A program made the translations under genes and the position numbers. From positions 36,825,982 through 36,889,981 of the forward strand of contig OY804583.1 of the NCBI GenBank assembly GCA_963680875.1: 64,000 nucleotides of DNA, read 5' to 3'. Under the pieces are notes generated by a model that searched no databases, had not been told where the DNA came from, and saw only the letters and a list, made by a program, of their open reading frames with translations. Of the stretch, positions 13,301-28,300 are shown in pieces (positions within the stretch are counted from its first letter, which is position 1; each line of letters starts with the position of its first letter). Source of the stretch: Bathymodiolus brooksi (lineage: Eukaryota > Mollusca > Bivalvia > Mytilida > Modiolidae).

Positions 13301-16300
13301 TTGAAGTGTCTAATGATTAAACAGTGTTTTCTTGTTCCCTCAGATTAGTTTAGCTTTCAATCAACCATTTTTTTCATTCATCTTGGATCTGTCCCTGCCT
13401 ACAGTTAGCTACATATTGTTTAGCAAATTTCAAAATTTATTAAAATGAAACAAAATTCAAAATTTATTAAAGTGAAGAAAAAATCCCATTGAAAATGATC
13501 TTTTGGTCTTGTATTTGCAGATAAATCAGAAGCAGATGCTGATCGTGAGAGGGCTTTAATGGACCAGTGGGTGTGTCTAACTGAGGAGAGAAATGCTGTG
13601 ATGGTTCCCTCCCCGGGAAGTGGTATCCCTGGTGCACCTGCCGATTGGTATGTATTGAAAATTTTCAATTTTAGTGGACAAAGCAACTCTAAAAAATAAA
13701 TACAGTGAAGCCTGTCTAAACCTGTGTCAAAAACCTGTCTAAACCCAGTCTGTGTCAAAAACCTCTAGCCCTAAACTCCAGTCTATTACAAATTGATTTG
13801 GGCCAAACTTTAATTAACGTCCAAATGTAGAAGAAATCTTTGTTAATTACATTGTATTTACTGAACACCTGTCTATTCCAAACAAAAGGTGCGAGTTTGA
13901 ACCCCGTTCATGGCTAGGTGTACTCAATACAACATTTATGTGATAAAATTTGTCAATGACTTGCGACAGGTCGATGGTTTTCACTGGGTACTCCGGTTTC
14001 CTCCACCAATAAAATTGACCGCCACGATATCACTGAAATATTGTTGAAAATGGTGTTAAACACCATAACCCTAACCTATTCCGAACACAAAGGAGGTTCT
14101 ATTTAGACAGGTGACACTGTAATTACTGATTTTATACCTATGAACCCTTAAAGCAAACAATTGATATCCAATTTTTTTTATGTTTTCTTATCTGGTGTGA
14201 AATCACATGATGTACTTGACCAATCAATGATCAGCATTTGAGATATGAAGAAAATATTAGGAGGTGAAGCCAAGCATAATCCTTTGGATTCTACATGGAC
14301 GTTAATGCAAATTAATTATTTTATATCTAATCGACAGAAGTTAAATATAGTAATAAAATTAACGTCTGGTTCTTGTTGACACTAATTTATATCTCTATTT
14401 TGAATTTTTTTCTAATTTTATGCGACAGGATTATTTTATTTTATAAAAATGAAATTGAAATATTCCTTAGAAATAGAGGTAAAATCCAGAGGATACCTGT
14501 TGTTTTTACCTCCTTTAATTATTAATTGGCAGGATGTTGGGATAAGATGATATGATGTTTAACTTGCCTAGACTTAAGGGCCGTGTGAGGTATTGTCATC
14601 ATTTTTAATCTGTCATCATCAGTTTCCAATAGGTTTTCAACTTTCATTGTTGTTTTTTAATGTTATATAAATAATTTGTAATACAATCAAACCTGTCTAA
14701 GCTGAACCCATTTGGGACTGAAGAATTTGTTCAGTTTAGACAGGTGTTTGGTTTACACAAGTTCAAATTACATAGATATTTAGTAGATGGGACTGTAAAG
14801 TCTGTCTGGCTTAGACAGGTGTTTGGTTTACACAGGTTCAAATTACATACCGTATAACGGGTAATTTCTGCGGCAATCTAATTTCTTCAGTCAACTCCAG
14901 ACTGTAGAAATTAAAATCGCACAATATTATGTAAAATAAATGTTTAATGTCCCGTACAAAATACGTTTTCAAACTCTAACTCCGATTTCGCCGTAAGTGA
15001 AAAATATTTAATTAGTTGTAATTACTATATCCAGATAAACAAAACCTGGTACTATATAAATGTTTACACAACAATTAAGGTTATTTAGCTGTGGCATGAT
15101 GATTTTTACCTGTTAATTACAATTACTCCAGATCAAGAAATATGATTGTACCAAGCTGACACCGACAATAATTGAAACAATCACCTGATTAAATGTTTAC
15201 AATCATAATAAAGTTTATTAAAGCAATTTTTAAAATTGTTATCTCATAAATTAACATTTTAAATTTTTTTTTTAATTGTTGTAGTAGCTTCGATTGAATA
15301 ATATCAAGCTGCGTGATCTCAGGATTCATCTAAAAACCAAACAAATAGAAATGTACTGGTAGTAGAATTCCGGTTAACCTGAGTTTTTATGTCTACATTA
15401 TACTAAAAAAATTGAATACAATTACTTCTAATCATAATTCTTTTTAAAAAATTGTTATATGATAATGTATGAAAATTCGACATTAAAAATATTTATCCGA
15501 AATATATCAAAGTTTATACCGATATTGATCCAACTGTTGACTTCGTATTTCCTGTCAACAAAATAGATCGCGAAAACAGTGAAAAAATAGTTTCTCAAGA
15601 CAAATTTGAAGTTAACCAAATGCGTATTCAGAAGTTGTAACGTTTGAAAACTTTCTAAAGAAATAAATATGTTTTTACTTCTAAGGATCACTGTAATGTG
15701 CAACATTTGTTTATCGTAACATCGCTTCAGTTGTTGCTTCCTGTAATACAAAATTTTTTTTTTCGGTGCCGAGATTTACAATCCGCAGAAAAAAAAATCC
15801 GCAAAAATTAATTGTCTTCTTTTTAGACCAAAACTGCAGAAATTTCACACCGCAGAAATTACCGGTTATATGGTAGATATTAAGTAGATGGGACTGTAAG
15901 GTCTGTCTGGATTAGGCAGGTTTTTGATTTACTCAGGGCTCTGTTTAGACAGGTTTACTCAGGGTTCTGTATAGACAGGTTTACTCAGGGTTCTGTTTAG
16001 ACAGGTTTACTCAGGGTTCTGTTTAGACAGGTTTACTCAGGGTTCTGTTTAGACTGGTTTACTCAGGGCCCTGTTTAGACTGGTTTACTCAGGGTTCTGT
16101 TTAGACAGGTTTACTCAGGGTTCTGTTTAGATAGGTTTACTCAGGGCTCTGTTTAGACAGGTTTACTCAGGGTTCTGTTTAGATAGGTTTACACAGGGTT
16201 CTGTTTAGACAGGTTTACTCAGGGTTCTGTTTAGACAGGTTTCATTGTACTTATTCTTCTTTCCAATTTTCATATAATATGTTATTCACATAAAAATGAT

Positions 16301-19300
16301 AGATCTGTTTTCCAGCTAAAAAGGATCTATTTGTACAACCTCTCACTAAGTCGTCTTAAAGAAGGAGATATTCCTCTTTCATCACCATGTTTGACACTAA
16401 AATCACACCAAAACTTTCATTTTTTCAGAAATTTTACACTAGAACCCTTTAATGTTTGCACTAGACATTTTAATTAGAAATAGAGAAATACATTGACTTA
16501 TTTTATTTACACAGGGACCCACCAGATGATATAGAAAGGCATACACCAGTTGTGTTCCTGGATCTCAATGGTAAGTCATATAAGAACTGAAACTTTTGAG
16601 AGAAAAAAAAATATATGCTGTGCATACAATAGTAACCACTAGCATTGAGAGTTTGAATCCCGCTCAGGCGAGGTGTACTGCCATACAATGGTATGGGGAT
16701 ATATATATTTTTTGTTTTGTCAGTTTGTTTGTCCCCCTTCATTCTATAAATGCAACTTCTCTGAGGTAGTGGGTCCGATAGCTTTCATATTTGGTAGGAT
16801 AATTGGTCAGGATGTCAAATGTGTAATTGATCATATTAGCCAGCCACTATTATTCTATGATTTTTGTTGGAGTTTTCCTGCATTTACAAAAAAAAAAAAT
16901 TCTGAAAACACATGGCCAAATGAAACCAATGTTAGCTACTATTGTCATTGGATATGTCCATTTCAGAAATATACTGAAGGGAAAAAGAAACGCAGGGTCA
17001 ACATTTTAGGTGATTTAATATTGTTTATTCGAATGTTTTTTTCAATATTAATTTATAAGGATAAAAACACAAATTTAATCAACAAGTTTTTAAAATTTCA
17101 TTAAATTTTAATCAATAATTCATGAGTAATTGAAACCAATTTAACAGTACCCCCCAATATGTTAAAGTGAAATCGATTAACTCGTCAATATCTTGTATTG
17201 CATCTCGTGCATCTGTTACAGCTCTGATTCTCCTGTGCATGGAGTTCATCCGTGAAACTACTGAACAGAATTTCATGAAACTTGTTAGGTAGTAAGGACA
17301 CCATATGTAGTTCTGCATATTACCAGGAAATTTTGATCTCCTGAATTTTGTGGGAGTTATGCCTCTTTGAACTTATAAATTTCCCGAAATTTACTTCTGA
17401 AGCAGCTTGTCAGTGCAACTCCTCTGAAACTACTGAACAGAATTTCATGAAACTTGGTAGGTAGTAAGGACACAATATGTGGTTGTACATATTACCAGAA
17501 AATTTTGATCTCCTGAATTTTGTGGGAGTTATGCCCCTTTGAACTTATAAATTTCCCAAAATACACTACTGAAGCAGCTTGTCAGGGCAACTCCTCTTAA
17601 ACTACTGAACAGAATGTCATGAAACTAAAAACATTGAAGTTTAATTTTATTTATTACCTAAATAGATTTTTTACCTTTGACTACAGTTTGTGGGACGGGG
17701 GGAGACATACGTTTTTGCGGGCAAAAACAAACTTTAATTCAAATTGAATTTTAGGGATATTTTAAATTATTTTATGATTTTAATTACAGGGATATTTGTG
17801 TCAAAACTCCAGGGGATACGAGATATTTGTACCCCCTCTAAATAAGCCTCTGTAATTGCCTCGCCTTAAAGGGAGCTTGTGAATTATGAATTCCAGTATC
17901 GAAAGAAACCTCAGTTTTTGCGGTAGCACATATATTGTCCCATTTCTTGTGTATTTCTTTAATGTATCTTTTTGTGGAATTCCCGGCATTTACTGTGTTT
18001 GCAATTTCCTGCCATGCCCTATTTTTGCCCCCAGAAGTTATCGACGAGGAAAACTTTGCTTTCAAAATAACTTTTCTCTTCTCTCCAACAATACAACTTT
18101 TTCTCTATCTGTTCAATTTGGTGGCTTCCGTTAAGACATTATTTATTTTCAACAGTCACAAATAGTAACATTCAAGCACATCCGACCTTGAATGTTTATC
18201 TGCACAATGTAATAAAAGTGTGCATTATCTATCTATTGAAAAATTAAAGCGAAATTACTAAGGATGAGTAAATATAATATTAAACGGTAAATGGAGAACA
18301 GTTCCGATAATTTCCACTTAAGGTTTCCTTAGTTAAGTCCAAACTTAAGTAGTTATGTGCATACTACTTAATATTATCACTTAACTAAGGGATTCCTTAG
18401 TGGAATCTTAGTTTAAGAAATACTTAAGTTAAGATGTTTTATGCATATGGGCCCTGTACTCCATCCTAGATAGCTGCTGTGACTAAAGATATAAATTTCT
18501 TAAAATAGTCAAATATTTTTCATGATGAACTTGAATACAAAATGTAGCTGCATGATAATATTTAACATATATTTTAGGTTTTTCTGTTAAGTTTGTAAGC
18601 CTAATTTTGTTAATACCTCTTTTCTCAACAACAAAAATGATTTTAAAATATCCTCCGGCATTCCTTTCGCCAGTTTACCGGAAAACATTTTTTTCTATAA
18701 AACTAGAAAGTTAATTAAACCAAAACTGTGAATGAATAGCCATTGGATAGTCCTTAGCAAAGTTTTTGTTTTGTGTCAATCGGAAATCCAAAATATCTGC
18801 CACTACAGAGCATTGTTTTAAAGTAAAACACTATCAGAATATGAATATAAAAAAAAAATTTCACTAAATCGACAACATGTATTATTGAACCCAGACAATT
18901 CATGATTAACCAGGTAAGCCTCTTGTTTTTTGTAATGTTGCATTTATCTCCCTTTGATTGTGCATAGATGATATCACACAGGTAAATATACAGTCATGTT
19001 TTAGAAGGAGGTAACCTGAGAAGGGTGTAAAGTATTGATTTTTTCAGATAACAGTTTTAAAACTGTTGGTAGATATGTCCTAATAAAGTTTAAAACTTTA
19101 AATGTTTTATTCAATTTACCTGTGTACATATTGATTTCGATAAGAATTATTTTTTGGGCCACAAATTTTCTTTTTGTGTTAGTTGGTTTTTTTCAAAGGA
19201 CATTTAATACGGGAAATAAATATAAAATATTTTATTACATGCAAAACATGCAATACTAAATTATAAATATATGGTACTATAATCATATTTTAAAATAAAC

Positions 19301-22300
19301 TATGTAGTATCATGTTGCTTTGTTTCGTCCCTACCTACTTTGCATACTTTCCCAGTGGCAGTCAAGGAGCCATCAGGGTTTGTGATCGTGTTGTAGTTGG
19401 ATTTACAACTACCTGTGCAGTGATCAGGAAAGAGGAAATGATTATGGGCCATTGCAGCCCCATCATTACAACATTCAATGGGCCATTTCAGTGTAGTCTT
19501 TGTAAAAACTAAAATATTTTATGGGCCTTTTAGTTTTTGTATGGGGCATCTACACAGAATTACAAAACTGTATGTATCAAACGGCCCATGGCCGCTGCCT
19601 TTCCCAATCACTGCTGTGCAATCAGTGCCTATCACCACTAATGTTGTGAGTTTGAACCACGTTCATGGCGAGGTGTACTGGATACAACATTATGTGATCA
19701 ACTTTGTCAGCTATTTTACGACAGGTCGGCAGTTTTCTCTGGGTACTCCGGTTTCCTCCACCAATGAAACAAACCTATTCGCCACAATATAACTGAAATA
19801 TTGTTGAAAGTGGTGTTAAACACCATAAAGCATAAAACCACAACCATAACCAGTGGCAGTGAAAAGTTGTTGCCACGGTTGCCACATTCCTCCATCATTT
19901 CTGTATATATATTTTTTTTCTATATTGTTGAACTTGTTTTCATCCTGACTATGTTTCAAATATTTGCCACTTGATGTTAAGCAACCAATCAACATCATGT
20001 GACTTAATTAAGGACACCGTCTGATGTGTACCAACAGTAGAACATCTTATGGTGTTTATATTTCACACTTGGTTTTTTTTTTCTCCTAGACTAATTGATG
20101 TTCTGCTATCATACTGTCCATGTATATGTTGTCATTCTTTTTTGTGATAGTATTTTTTTTCTGTGGAAGAAAATTTGTTTAGGTTTTGTATTGTATTTTA
20201 ATATCCATATTGTCATTAGAAATCCAATTATCAAGAAGGGGGGGATCCCATGAACCCTTTTAACCCCACCACATGTTTTTGCCTGTCCCAAATCACGACC
20301 TGGATTTTCATTGGCATATGTAGTGTAATTTTTTTTATATTGGTCAATCAGAAACAAGAATTTCCTATGGCAGCCATGCACGATTTTTGTCCAATCAAAA
20401 TGAAATGAGGAATTTTAGTAGATGACCTTCTTAGAATTGTCATTCATGTAAAGTTAAGTTCCATTTTGTACGGTAGTTTCAGAGAAAAAGATATTGTATA
20501 TTGAGCAGGGGCCATCGTGGCTGTTATCTTATGGTAGTTGTGAGTTTGAATCTCGATCAGGGTGAGGTGTACAACATTATGTGATGTTTGTCAGTTACTT
20601 GTGACAGATCGGTGGTTTTCTCCGGGTCCTCCTGTTTCAGCCACGATATAACTGAAATATTGTTGAAAGTGGCTTTAAACATCATCAAACAAGCATTTTG
20701 ATTTGATTTGATTTATTGTGTTTAATGCCACTTTCAGCAATATTTCAGCTATATCATGGCGACCAGTTTTAGTGATGGAAGAAATCGGAGAGAACCACCG
20801 ACCATGGGCAAGCAACTGGGAAACTTTATCACTTGCAGTTGCGAGTCGGGTTGGAACCCACACCATATTGGTGATAGGCTTGTACGAGTTGTTAAGTTAT
20901 CCAGCTACCTAACTCATTGAGCCACCCGGGCCCTCAAACAAGCAAACATGTATATTGATCAATCAGAAACAAGAATGCCTGTTGCGGCCATGATATTTGT
21001 CCGATCAAAATTACATAAGGATATTTTGAAGAGGACCTTCCATACATCATTGCTACAAATTTTTGGTTCTAATTGACCAAGTACCGGTAGTTTCAGAGGA
21101 GAAAATTTAAATGTGAGAAAAAGTTTACAGACAACAGTTGAAGTGAGTGGATGATTGTGAGCAATTTTTAAGCTATGTCATGTTACAGTCAATGAGAGGA
21201 AGATGAGATCCGATTTGTACTAGACCAACACACTGAGTTGAATCATTATAGTGCTAGTTCACTGAAACAACAGTCCATGGGTAGACTTGTCGCTCCACTC
21301 TGACACATTATCCTGATTCCCAGCCAACCAGTTTGCTCTTAGAGTCTTAATACAGCAGAGAAGCAGCAAACAGCAATTATATAGTCTTTTGTTTGACCCG
21401 ACCAAGGCTCGAATCCATGATCTACTGCACTCGTTGGGAGCAAGCTAAACATTACCCCACCAATATGGCTCCAAATTTGGGTTAGGGTTATGGTGTTTAA
21501 CGCCACTTTCAACAATATTTCAGTTATATCATGGCGGTCTGCTTTATTGGTGTAGGAAACCGGAGTACCCAGAGAAAACCACAGACCTGCCGCAAGTCAC
21601 TGGCTTACTTTATCACATAATGTTGTATCAAGTACACCTTGTCTGAGCGGGATTCGAACTCGCAACATTAGTGGTGATAGGCACTGATTGCATAGGTAGT
21701 TATAAATCCAACTACCATACGATTACGACCACAACAACCCCTCCAAGTTTGGATCTTGTGAGCTAAACAAGAAAGGAAATGCATTTAAAACAATTTTATA
21801 AACATTTTATTTGTTTTATTAAAAGTAAGCAGTACTCAATAACATAATACTTTTGTTTATGTCTACATTTTGACAAAGTAGCCTTGAACAGCATTTAGAA
21901 GAATTTTTTTCTATTGGAATAAGCAAATTTTATACAATTTTTACAAGCCTGAAGTTGAATCAATATTTACTAGACTGAGGCTTAGGGCTAGTGGTTTTTG
22001 TTGCATGCTGATACATGTAATCGACCAGGAAACTTGGCAAGGTCTATTGTTTTGAACTAGTTCCTACCATTTATACCCCCATTTGTCCACGTCAGTTGTC
22101 TATAGATATATAATACAGCCTTATTTAGCAAACAAGATTTACCATGTGTATTTTTGCTCTGGACTGTTTACCACCTGTACCACAACCCACCCATAATTGT
22201 CCCTTCATGTCTAAGTTAAGTGTCCAAGGATATTCAATCCCATTGTCCTCCATTACTTTACATGTCAATATATCTCCTTGTCCAGATAAAACATGGAGGG

Positions 22301-25300
22301 CATGTGTATTATAGTCACTCACAATAATGTGTCCTGCTGTTGTTGTTACTACATCACGAGGATAAAATTGTGTAGTAACATTTATCTTAGAATGTCCTGT
22401 ATATGTCCACCTTAAACCCCCCTCCCACCCTACAACCACCACCCTCCCAGTATTACCTGATGTCATGTCAACAAGAACTATGTCTTTGTTATTATTTGTT
22501 GTGATACGTGGTGGTACAGTAAACAGTCTGTGTTTGTTACTGTCATATTGATAAGTATGTTGTTGTTTACCATCTATACCAAAGATAAGTAGTGCCCTTG
22601 TACTTTTGTCTGTAGGTGTGTAGGTAGCACCAAGTTCTATGACACCTACTATAATATTATTATCACTAGTCACATGGATTCCCTGGGGTAACAACGGTGA
22701 CACTGAGAGGAATGGTTTTATTTCTCCTGACATTGTCAAGAGTTTTACATCTGAACTGTTAGATACAGACAGAAGTATGTCATTGTTTGAGGTCAATGTC
22801 ATATTATTGATTTGACAAGAAATCTCATTGGTGGTTGTGATGTTGTCATTGTCAATGTTTATTTGTCTTAGGACTTGTTTTTCATAATTATTAATCCATG
22901 TTGATTTGTCATTAACAGTAATTATGTTGCTGATACGTGGTAAATCTGTAGTGTATGAATTAACAACCTCAAAATCAATGTCTGATTGTACTTGTGGTAT
23001 TTTCATTTCCTGAAGTGAACCAAATAAACTTGATATATCTTCGACTGTTCCTCTTGTAGGAACAAATTGTTTAATACCAGAAGGAAATAGTTTAAAATTC
23101 AAATCTGGCATCTTTTTCTTAATTTCTATAGCACTTGCAAAAATCATACTGCCTTTGTTTGAAGCCAAGGCAGTCATCACTTCATCTTTTTTAGTTTCAA
23201 GATTCTCTTCAGCCTGGTTAGTCTGCCCCTTAAGGTCGGATAGCTGTGTTTTCACAGTTTTTCGTTCAAATTCAGCTTGGTTTTGTAAGTTTTCAGAATA
23301 TTTAGTGATGTCTTCTATTAAATTTTGCTCCTTTTGTTTTATTTGTTCAATTGTTTCATCAACCAAAGAGTCACATTTAGTTTCAAAATCTTGGATTTCT
23401 TTAGGTTTTGTCTGACAGAGGGTTAAATTGTTACAGTACCTTTCCTCCGCTCCTTTCAGCTCATCCAATTTTTCTGGGAGAACTTTTTCAATGGGTTCAA
23501 AGTTATGCTTTTTGTGTGTGAATGAAACACAATCTGGACACACGAGATGATCACAGGTTCTACAGAACAGACATGTCATTTTTGCCTTATGTTCATGGCA
23601 TGGTATATTGTCCACAATTACCTTCGGTTGCACATCATGAAGAGACGTTTTTATATCCACAATTTCATGTGGAACAGAAATTTGTACCTTCTGATGAAGT
23701 TTTTTGCACTTATCACACAAAGACATGTTACATTCAACACACCTCCATTTTATCCTAGTGTCCTCTTCACATAGCTCACAACATTTTGGTACTTGAGTTT
23801 GTTTAACAGAGCTTGAATAAGCCATTATAATATTGTTAAGTATTACCTAAACAAGAATTATTAACTAATCCATAAAATATTCGAATAAAATCCCATTTCT
23901 GTAATGGAAGACGATCTGCTGACAAAACTGATAATGGTAGTCTATATATGGGTAACATATAAAAGGTAGGGTAGATGGGTGGTTACTTGAAATTCAATAT
24001 GTATATTATATGGTCCATTGCATCTAGATTTCATCTGTTGAATTTAGGAAATTTAAATAAAGCATTTATTTTTTTTAAATTGTACAAACAGTTGAAACTA
24101 TGACTATAAACAAATTTGAGGCAAAATAATGTGTCAGTGTTTACCTTTTAAAAATGGACTAATCCAATGGTTAACTTCCTTAATATAAGGGAAATACCCT
24201 TTGCAGTCTATGGGGGAAATACCCTTTGTCCTGATAAATTGAAGGCCATGAAAATAATATATTAGTTTTACAAGTAAGGTGAAAATAATACTGACAGTTT
24301 TATGGGTAGATACATACCTGTTAACCTCTGGGAACTGCTAGGGGGAGGTCTCCCCCCTACCAACTCTTCTAAAAAGGGGGAGATTTTGTGCGTCGCCTTT
24401 AAACGCACAAAATTGTACCTTGTAGTTGCATACATGTGATAGAGTTGCTATGCTACAACTGGAGATTTGTAAATTTTTGGCTCTAGATTTTTTTATCGAC
24501 GTATTTGATGCATGTTTTTATTGTTAATTGATGTTTTCTTTTTGTTTGTTTCAGTATTGAACCAACTGCATCCCATTTCAATATATATTGTTTACATTTC
24601 TGTCTTATTAGTAGTGTTTCATATGATGAATGAAGGATAAAAACTGTATTTATAATTTATTCATAATCATAAGGTTATAACAAAGCAATAACAATGAAGA
24701 CAGAATGCTCTGAACAATAAAGTCATAGAGCACTAAAATTAAAAAGTCACTTTGCTGCTGGTGCGTTGTGTGATAGCATACGTTTTGGCATTTTTGTGGT
24801 TTATCAGTTCCATCCTGGAACTTAGTCCTTAAATAATACTTTGATCGGCTTTGGTCCCAAACAAGCCATAACAACTCAATCCGAGATGAATTCGTTGCAC
24901 GTTTGATCGAAATAAGAAGTTTTCCTCGGCATCAAAGGTTGTCCGACTCCTGTTTGCACAACGATTTATAACTATTTTTAATTACCGCTATCACACTTCT
25001 AATCATCTAAACGTGTGCCACAAACCCACTTCCTTATCCCCAATTAACTGTCAATCAGTGGATAATTGTTGTATAATCATCAACACCTTAATTAATCTCC
25101 ATGACCCAATTTACCTCTAAAGGTGTCAAACAGATCAATAACCGGATATCATTTAAACACCTTTACCATTCGTATCTCTCAGCGTTTTTCATCAGCGCGG
25201 GAGTTCCAAATGGGGAATTTCCAGAAATATTGATCGCAAAATGTAGGTCAAGATTTTATTGTACTTGATTTTTTTGTTGGGGGGGAGATCGTGCGGGAGG

Positions 25301-28300
25301 AAAAGGTGTGTGCGGGAGATTAATGTCTCCTGCGCCTGAGACCCAGTCCATGCGGGAGATAAGGCTCTTACGCAGGAGACTCCCGCGAAAAGGGGGAGGG
25401 TTAACAGGTTTGGACTAGATAGTGTACTTTTGCTGACTGGTATGAGGGTAATAACAATTCTAATATGACGGCCTATATATCGTCAACCAGTATATATCTA
25501 CATTTAGCACCTGCGCACTCAAATTATCGATTGGAAAAAAAAACATATAAATTTTAACAGTTTCTGTAATGAATAAAACCCTACAAGGCCGTTTCCATGA
25601 GGTCATACACAACTACACATTATATTACTTTGTTTACATGTATACACAAATATGCGATGAAAATGCACTTATCTGTGGTTTTCCCCGACGGATGTTCCGA
25701 CCACCTCCCACGTGAAATTTTATTACGAGGGTGCACTTATTAAATCTGTTTTGTGCCATTAAAGTAATTGAAATAAATATTTGAATATATTATTACTCAC
25801 ACGATAGGAGTTTGATTCAATATATGTGCTCAAATTGCACTGATTTCGTCATCATATGTGAAGGAGGCTAAACGGAACAGCCGTTGTGTGGCGTATTCTA
25901 AGGTCGCCTAGGGTCATAAAAATTACCGTATTTGTCATATTAGAAAAGAAATAATTCATGGCAGCCGTAGATTTGTGTACATTTAACCATTGGTTGGGCA
26001 TTTATATTCGTATTTTATCCCTCGCTAGCATTCAGGGAAAAAATAATCGAATATAAATGCCCAACCCATGGTTAAATGAGCACAAATCTACGGCTGCCAT
26101 GAATTATTTCTTAAATTTATTGTTCCCTAAGATATAAACTATTACCTGAAGCAAAGCCAAGGGCAATATATAGTTGGTGTTAAGGTGGACAATAAACTTG
26201 CTATTACCCGAATATCCAGTTAATAAGTGTTTTATTATCCCGAACAGCGTAAGAGGTTATACCAAGAACTGACATAGAACCTTCTCACCGTGTTTGTTGT
26301 CGTCTGCAGGTTTCTAGATTTTAGTTTTGTATAGGAAAAATCGAGAGAATTTTTAATGTCCATTACCATGTTTCCTCCAATGAATCAAGAGGATTAAAAA
26401 AATGCATGAATATATATCGCGTCTCCGTTGATTAGCACAGAATAGGCAAACTGTCTTTTAGACTATTCACCGGTGAATAGTTCATTGCTCAATTTACCAG
26501 TAAATATAATAGTTATGAACATGTCTCTCTCATAGGATAGCTTATACAGAGGTATAACAATGAAACTTAAAACAAAAATATTGTTCATGAAACGTAATAT
26601 GCATCCTTTAGATTCAGAAAACTTAATTTACATTTAATAAAGGGGAGATCTTGTAAATACATTGTCTTTGTATAATTTATTCAAGTGATTATTTTGTTGG
26701 GTCAAATTGACCAAAAATCCAAAGAGAATCCAACCCCCCTTTTTTAGCTCACATTGCCTTTTGCCATCACTTGACATCCGTTATCCATCGTCCATTAACT
26801 TATCACATTTTAATTTTCTTCTCTGAAACCGCTCAGCCAAATGAAGTGAAACTTGGTAGGAAGCATCTATGGAAGGTTAAAATTGCACGTTTTTGGTAAT
26901 AACTCGAAAACCATTAATAATATCAGAAATCTGACAGGGGGAAAAATGATCAGCACAGCAATATCTAACTACCCTGAAATGTTGAAGAAAATCTGATTAC
27001 CTATCTTGGAGTTATTGCCCTTTTTTCATCAAATTTTCAAAATTTTAATACTTTTCGTTTTTTATTTCAAAAACTATAAGAGACAGATGTTAATTTTAAA
27101 CAGCAAACATGTGCAGCATGTCAAGATTTACCTAGCCTGCTATTTTAAAGTAAATCTGATTACCCATCTTCAAGTTATTGCCCTTTTTTCATCAAATTTT
27201 AAAAATGTTAATACTTTTCATCCTTTATTTCAAAAACTATAAGAGATAAATGTTAAGTGTAAACTGAAAACATGTTCAACTTGTCAAGATCTACATGCCC
27301 TGCAATTTTGAAGTAAATCTGACTATCCGTCTAGGAGTTATTGCCCTTTTTTCATTATTATTTTTTTAATTTAAACATTTTTGTCTGATATTTCAAAAAC
27401 TATTAGAGGTAAAGGTTAAGTTTAAATTGCCAAAATGTGCAGCATCTCAAGATCTACCTACCCTGCAATTTTGAAGTTAATCTGAGTACCCAATTTGGAG
27501 TTATTGCTCTTTTTTCATCAAATTTTCAAAATGTTAATACTTTTTGTCCTTTATTTCAAAAACAATAAGAGATAGATGTTAAGTTTAAACAACACACATG
27601 TTCAGCATGTCAAGATCTACCTAGCCTGCAATTTTAAAGTAAATCTGATTACCCATCTTGAAGTTATTGCCCTTTTTTCATCAAATTTTAAAAATATTAA
27701 TACTTGTCATCCTTTATTTCAAAAATTATAAGAGATAGATGTTAAGTGTAAACTGAAAACATGTTCAGCTTGTCAAGATCTACATGTCCTGCAATTTTGA
27801 AGTAAGTCTGATTACCCGTCTAGGAGTTATTGCCCTTTTTTCATCATTTTTTAGCTCACCTGGCCCAAAGGGCCATGTGAGGTATTGCCATCACTTGTCG
27901 TCCGTCCGTTAACTTTTTCATATTTTAATCTTCTCCTCTGAAACAACTTGGCCAAATGGAACCAAACTTGGCAGTAAGCATCTATGTAAGGTCCTCTATA
28001 AAGTTTCTCCATTTCGTTCCGTTCCACCAACAAATATGGCCACCAAGGGCAATTCTTGTTTCTGATTGGCTACTGTTTAGAAAGATCTTCTCCTCTGAAA
28101 CTGCTTGGCAAAATGGAGCCAAACTTGGCAGGAAGCATCTATGTAAGATCCTCTATAAAGCTTCTTCATTAAGTTCCATTCAGCCAACAAACATGGCCGC
28201 CAAGATTAATTCAATCTTTTTTCTGATTGGCTAATGTTAAAAAAATCTTCTCCTCTGAAACAGCTTGGCCAAATGGAGCCAAACTTGGCAGGAAGCATCT

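Noticed and set aside
15455..15751. 98-codon - strand frame inside the TA-flanked element, as a possible transposase
   Set aside because: It has no DDE-type or DNA-binding motif, and its composition is simply AT-rich.
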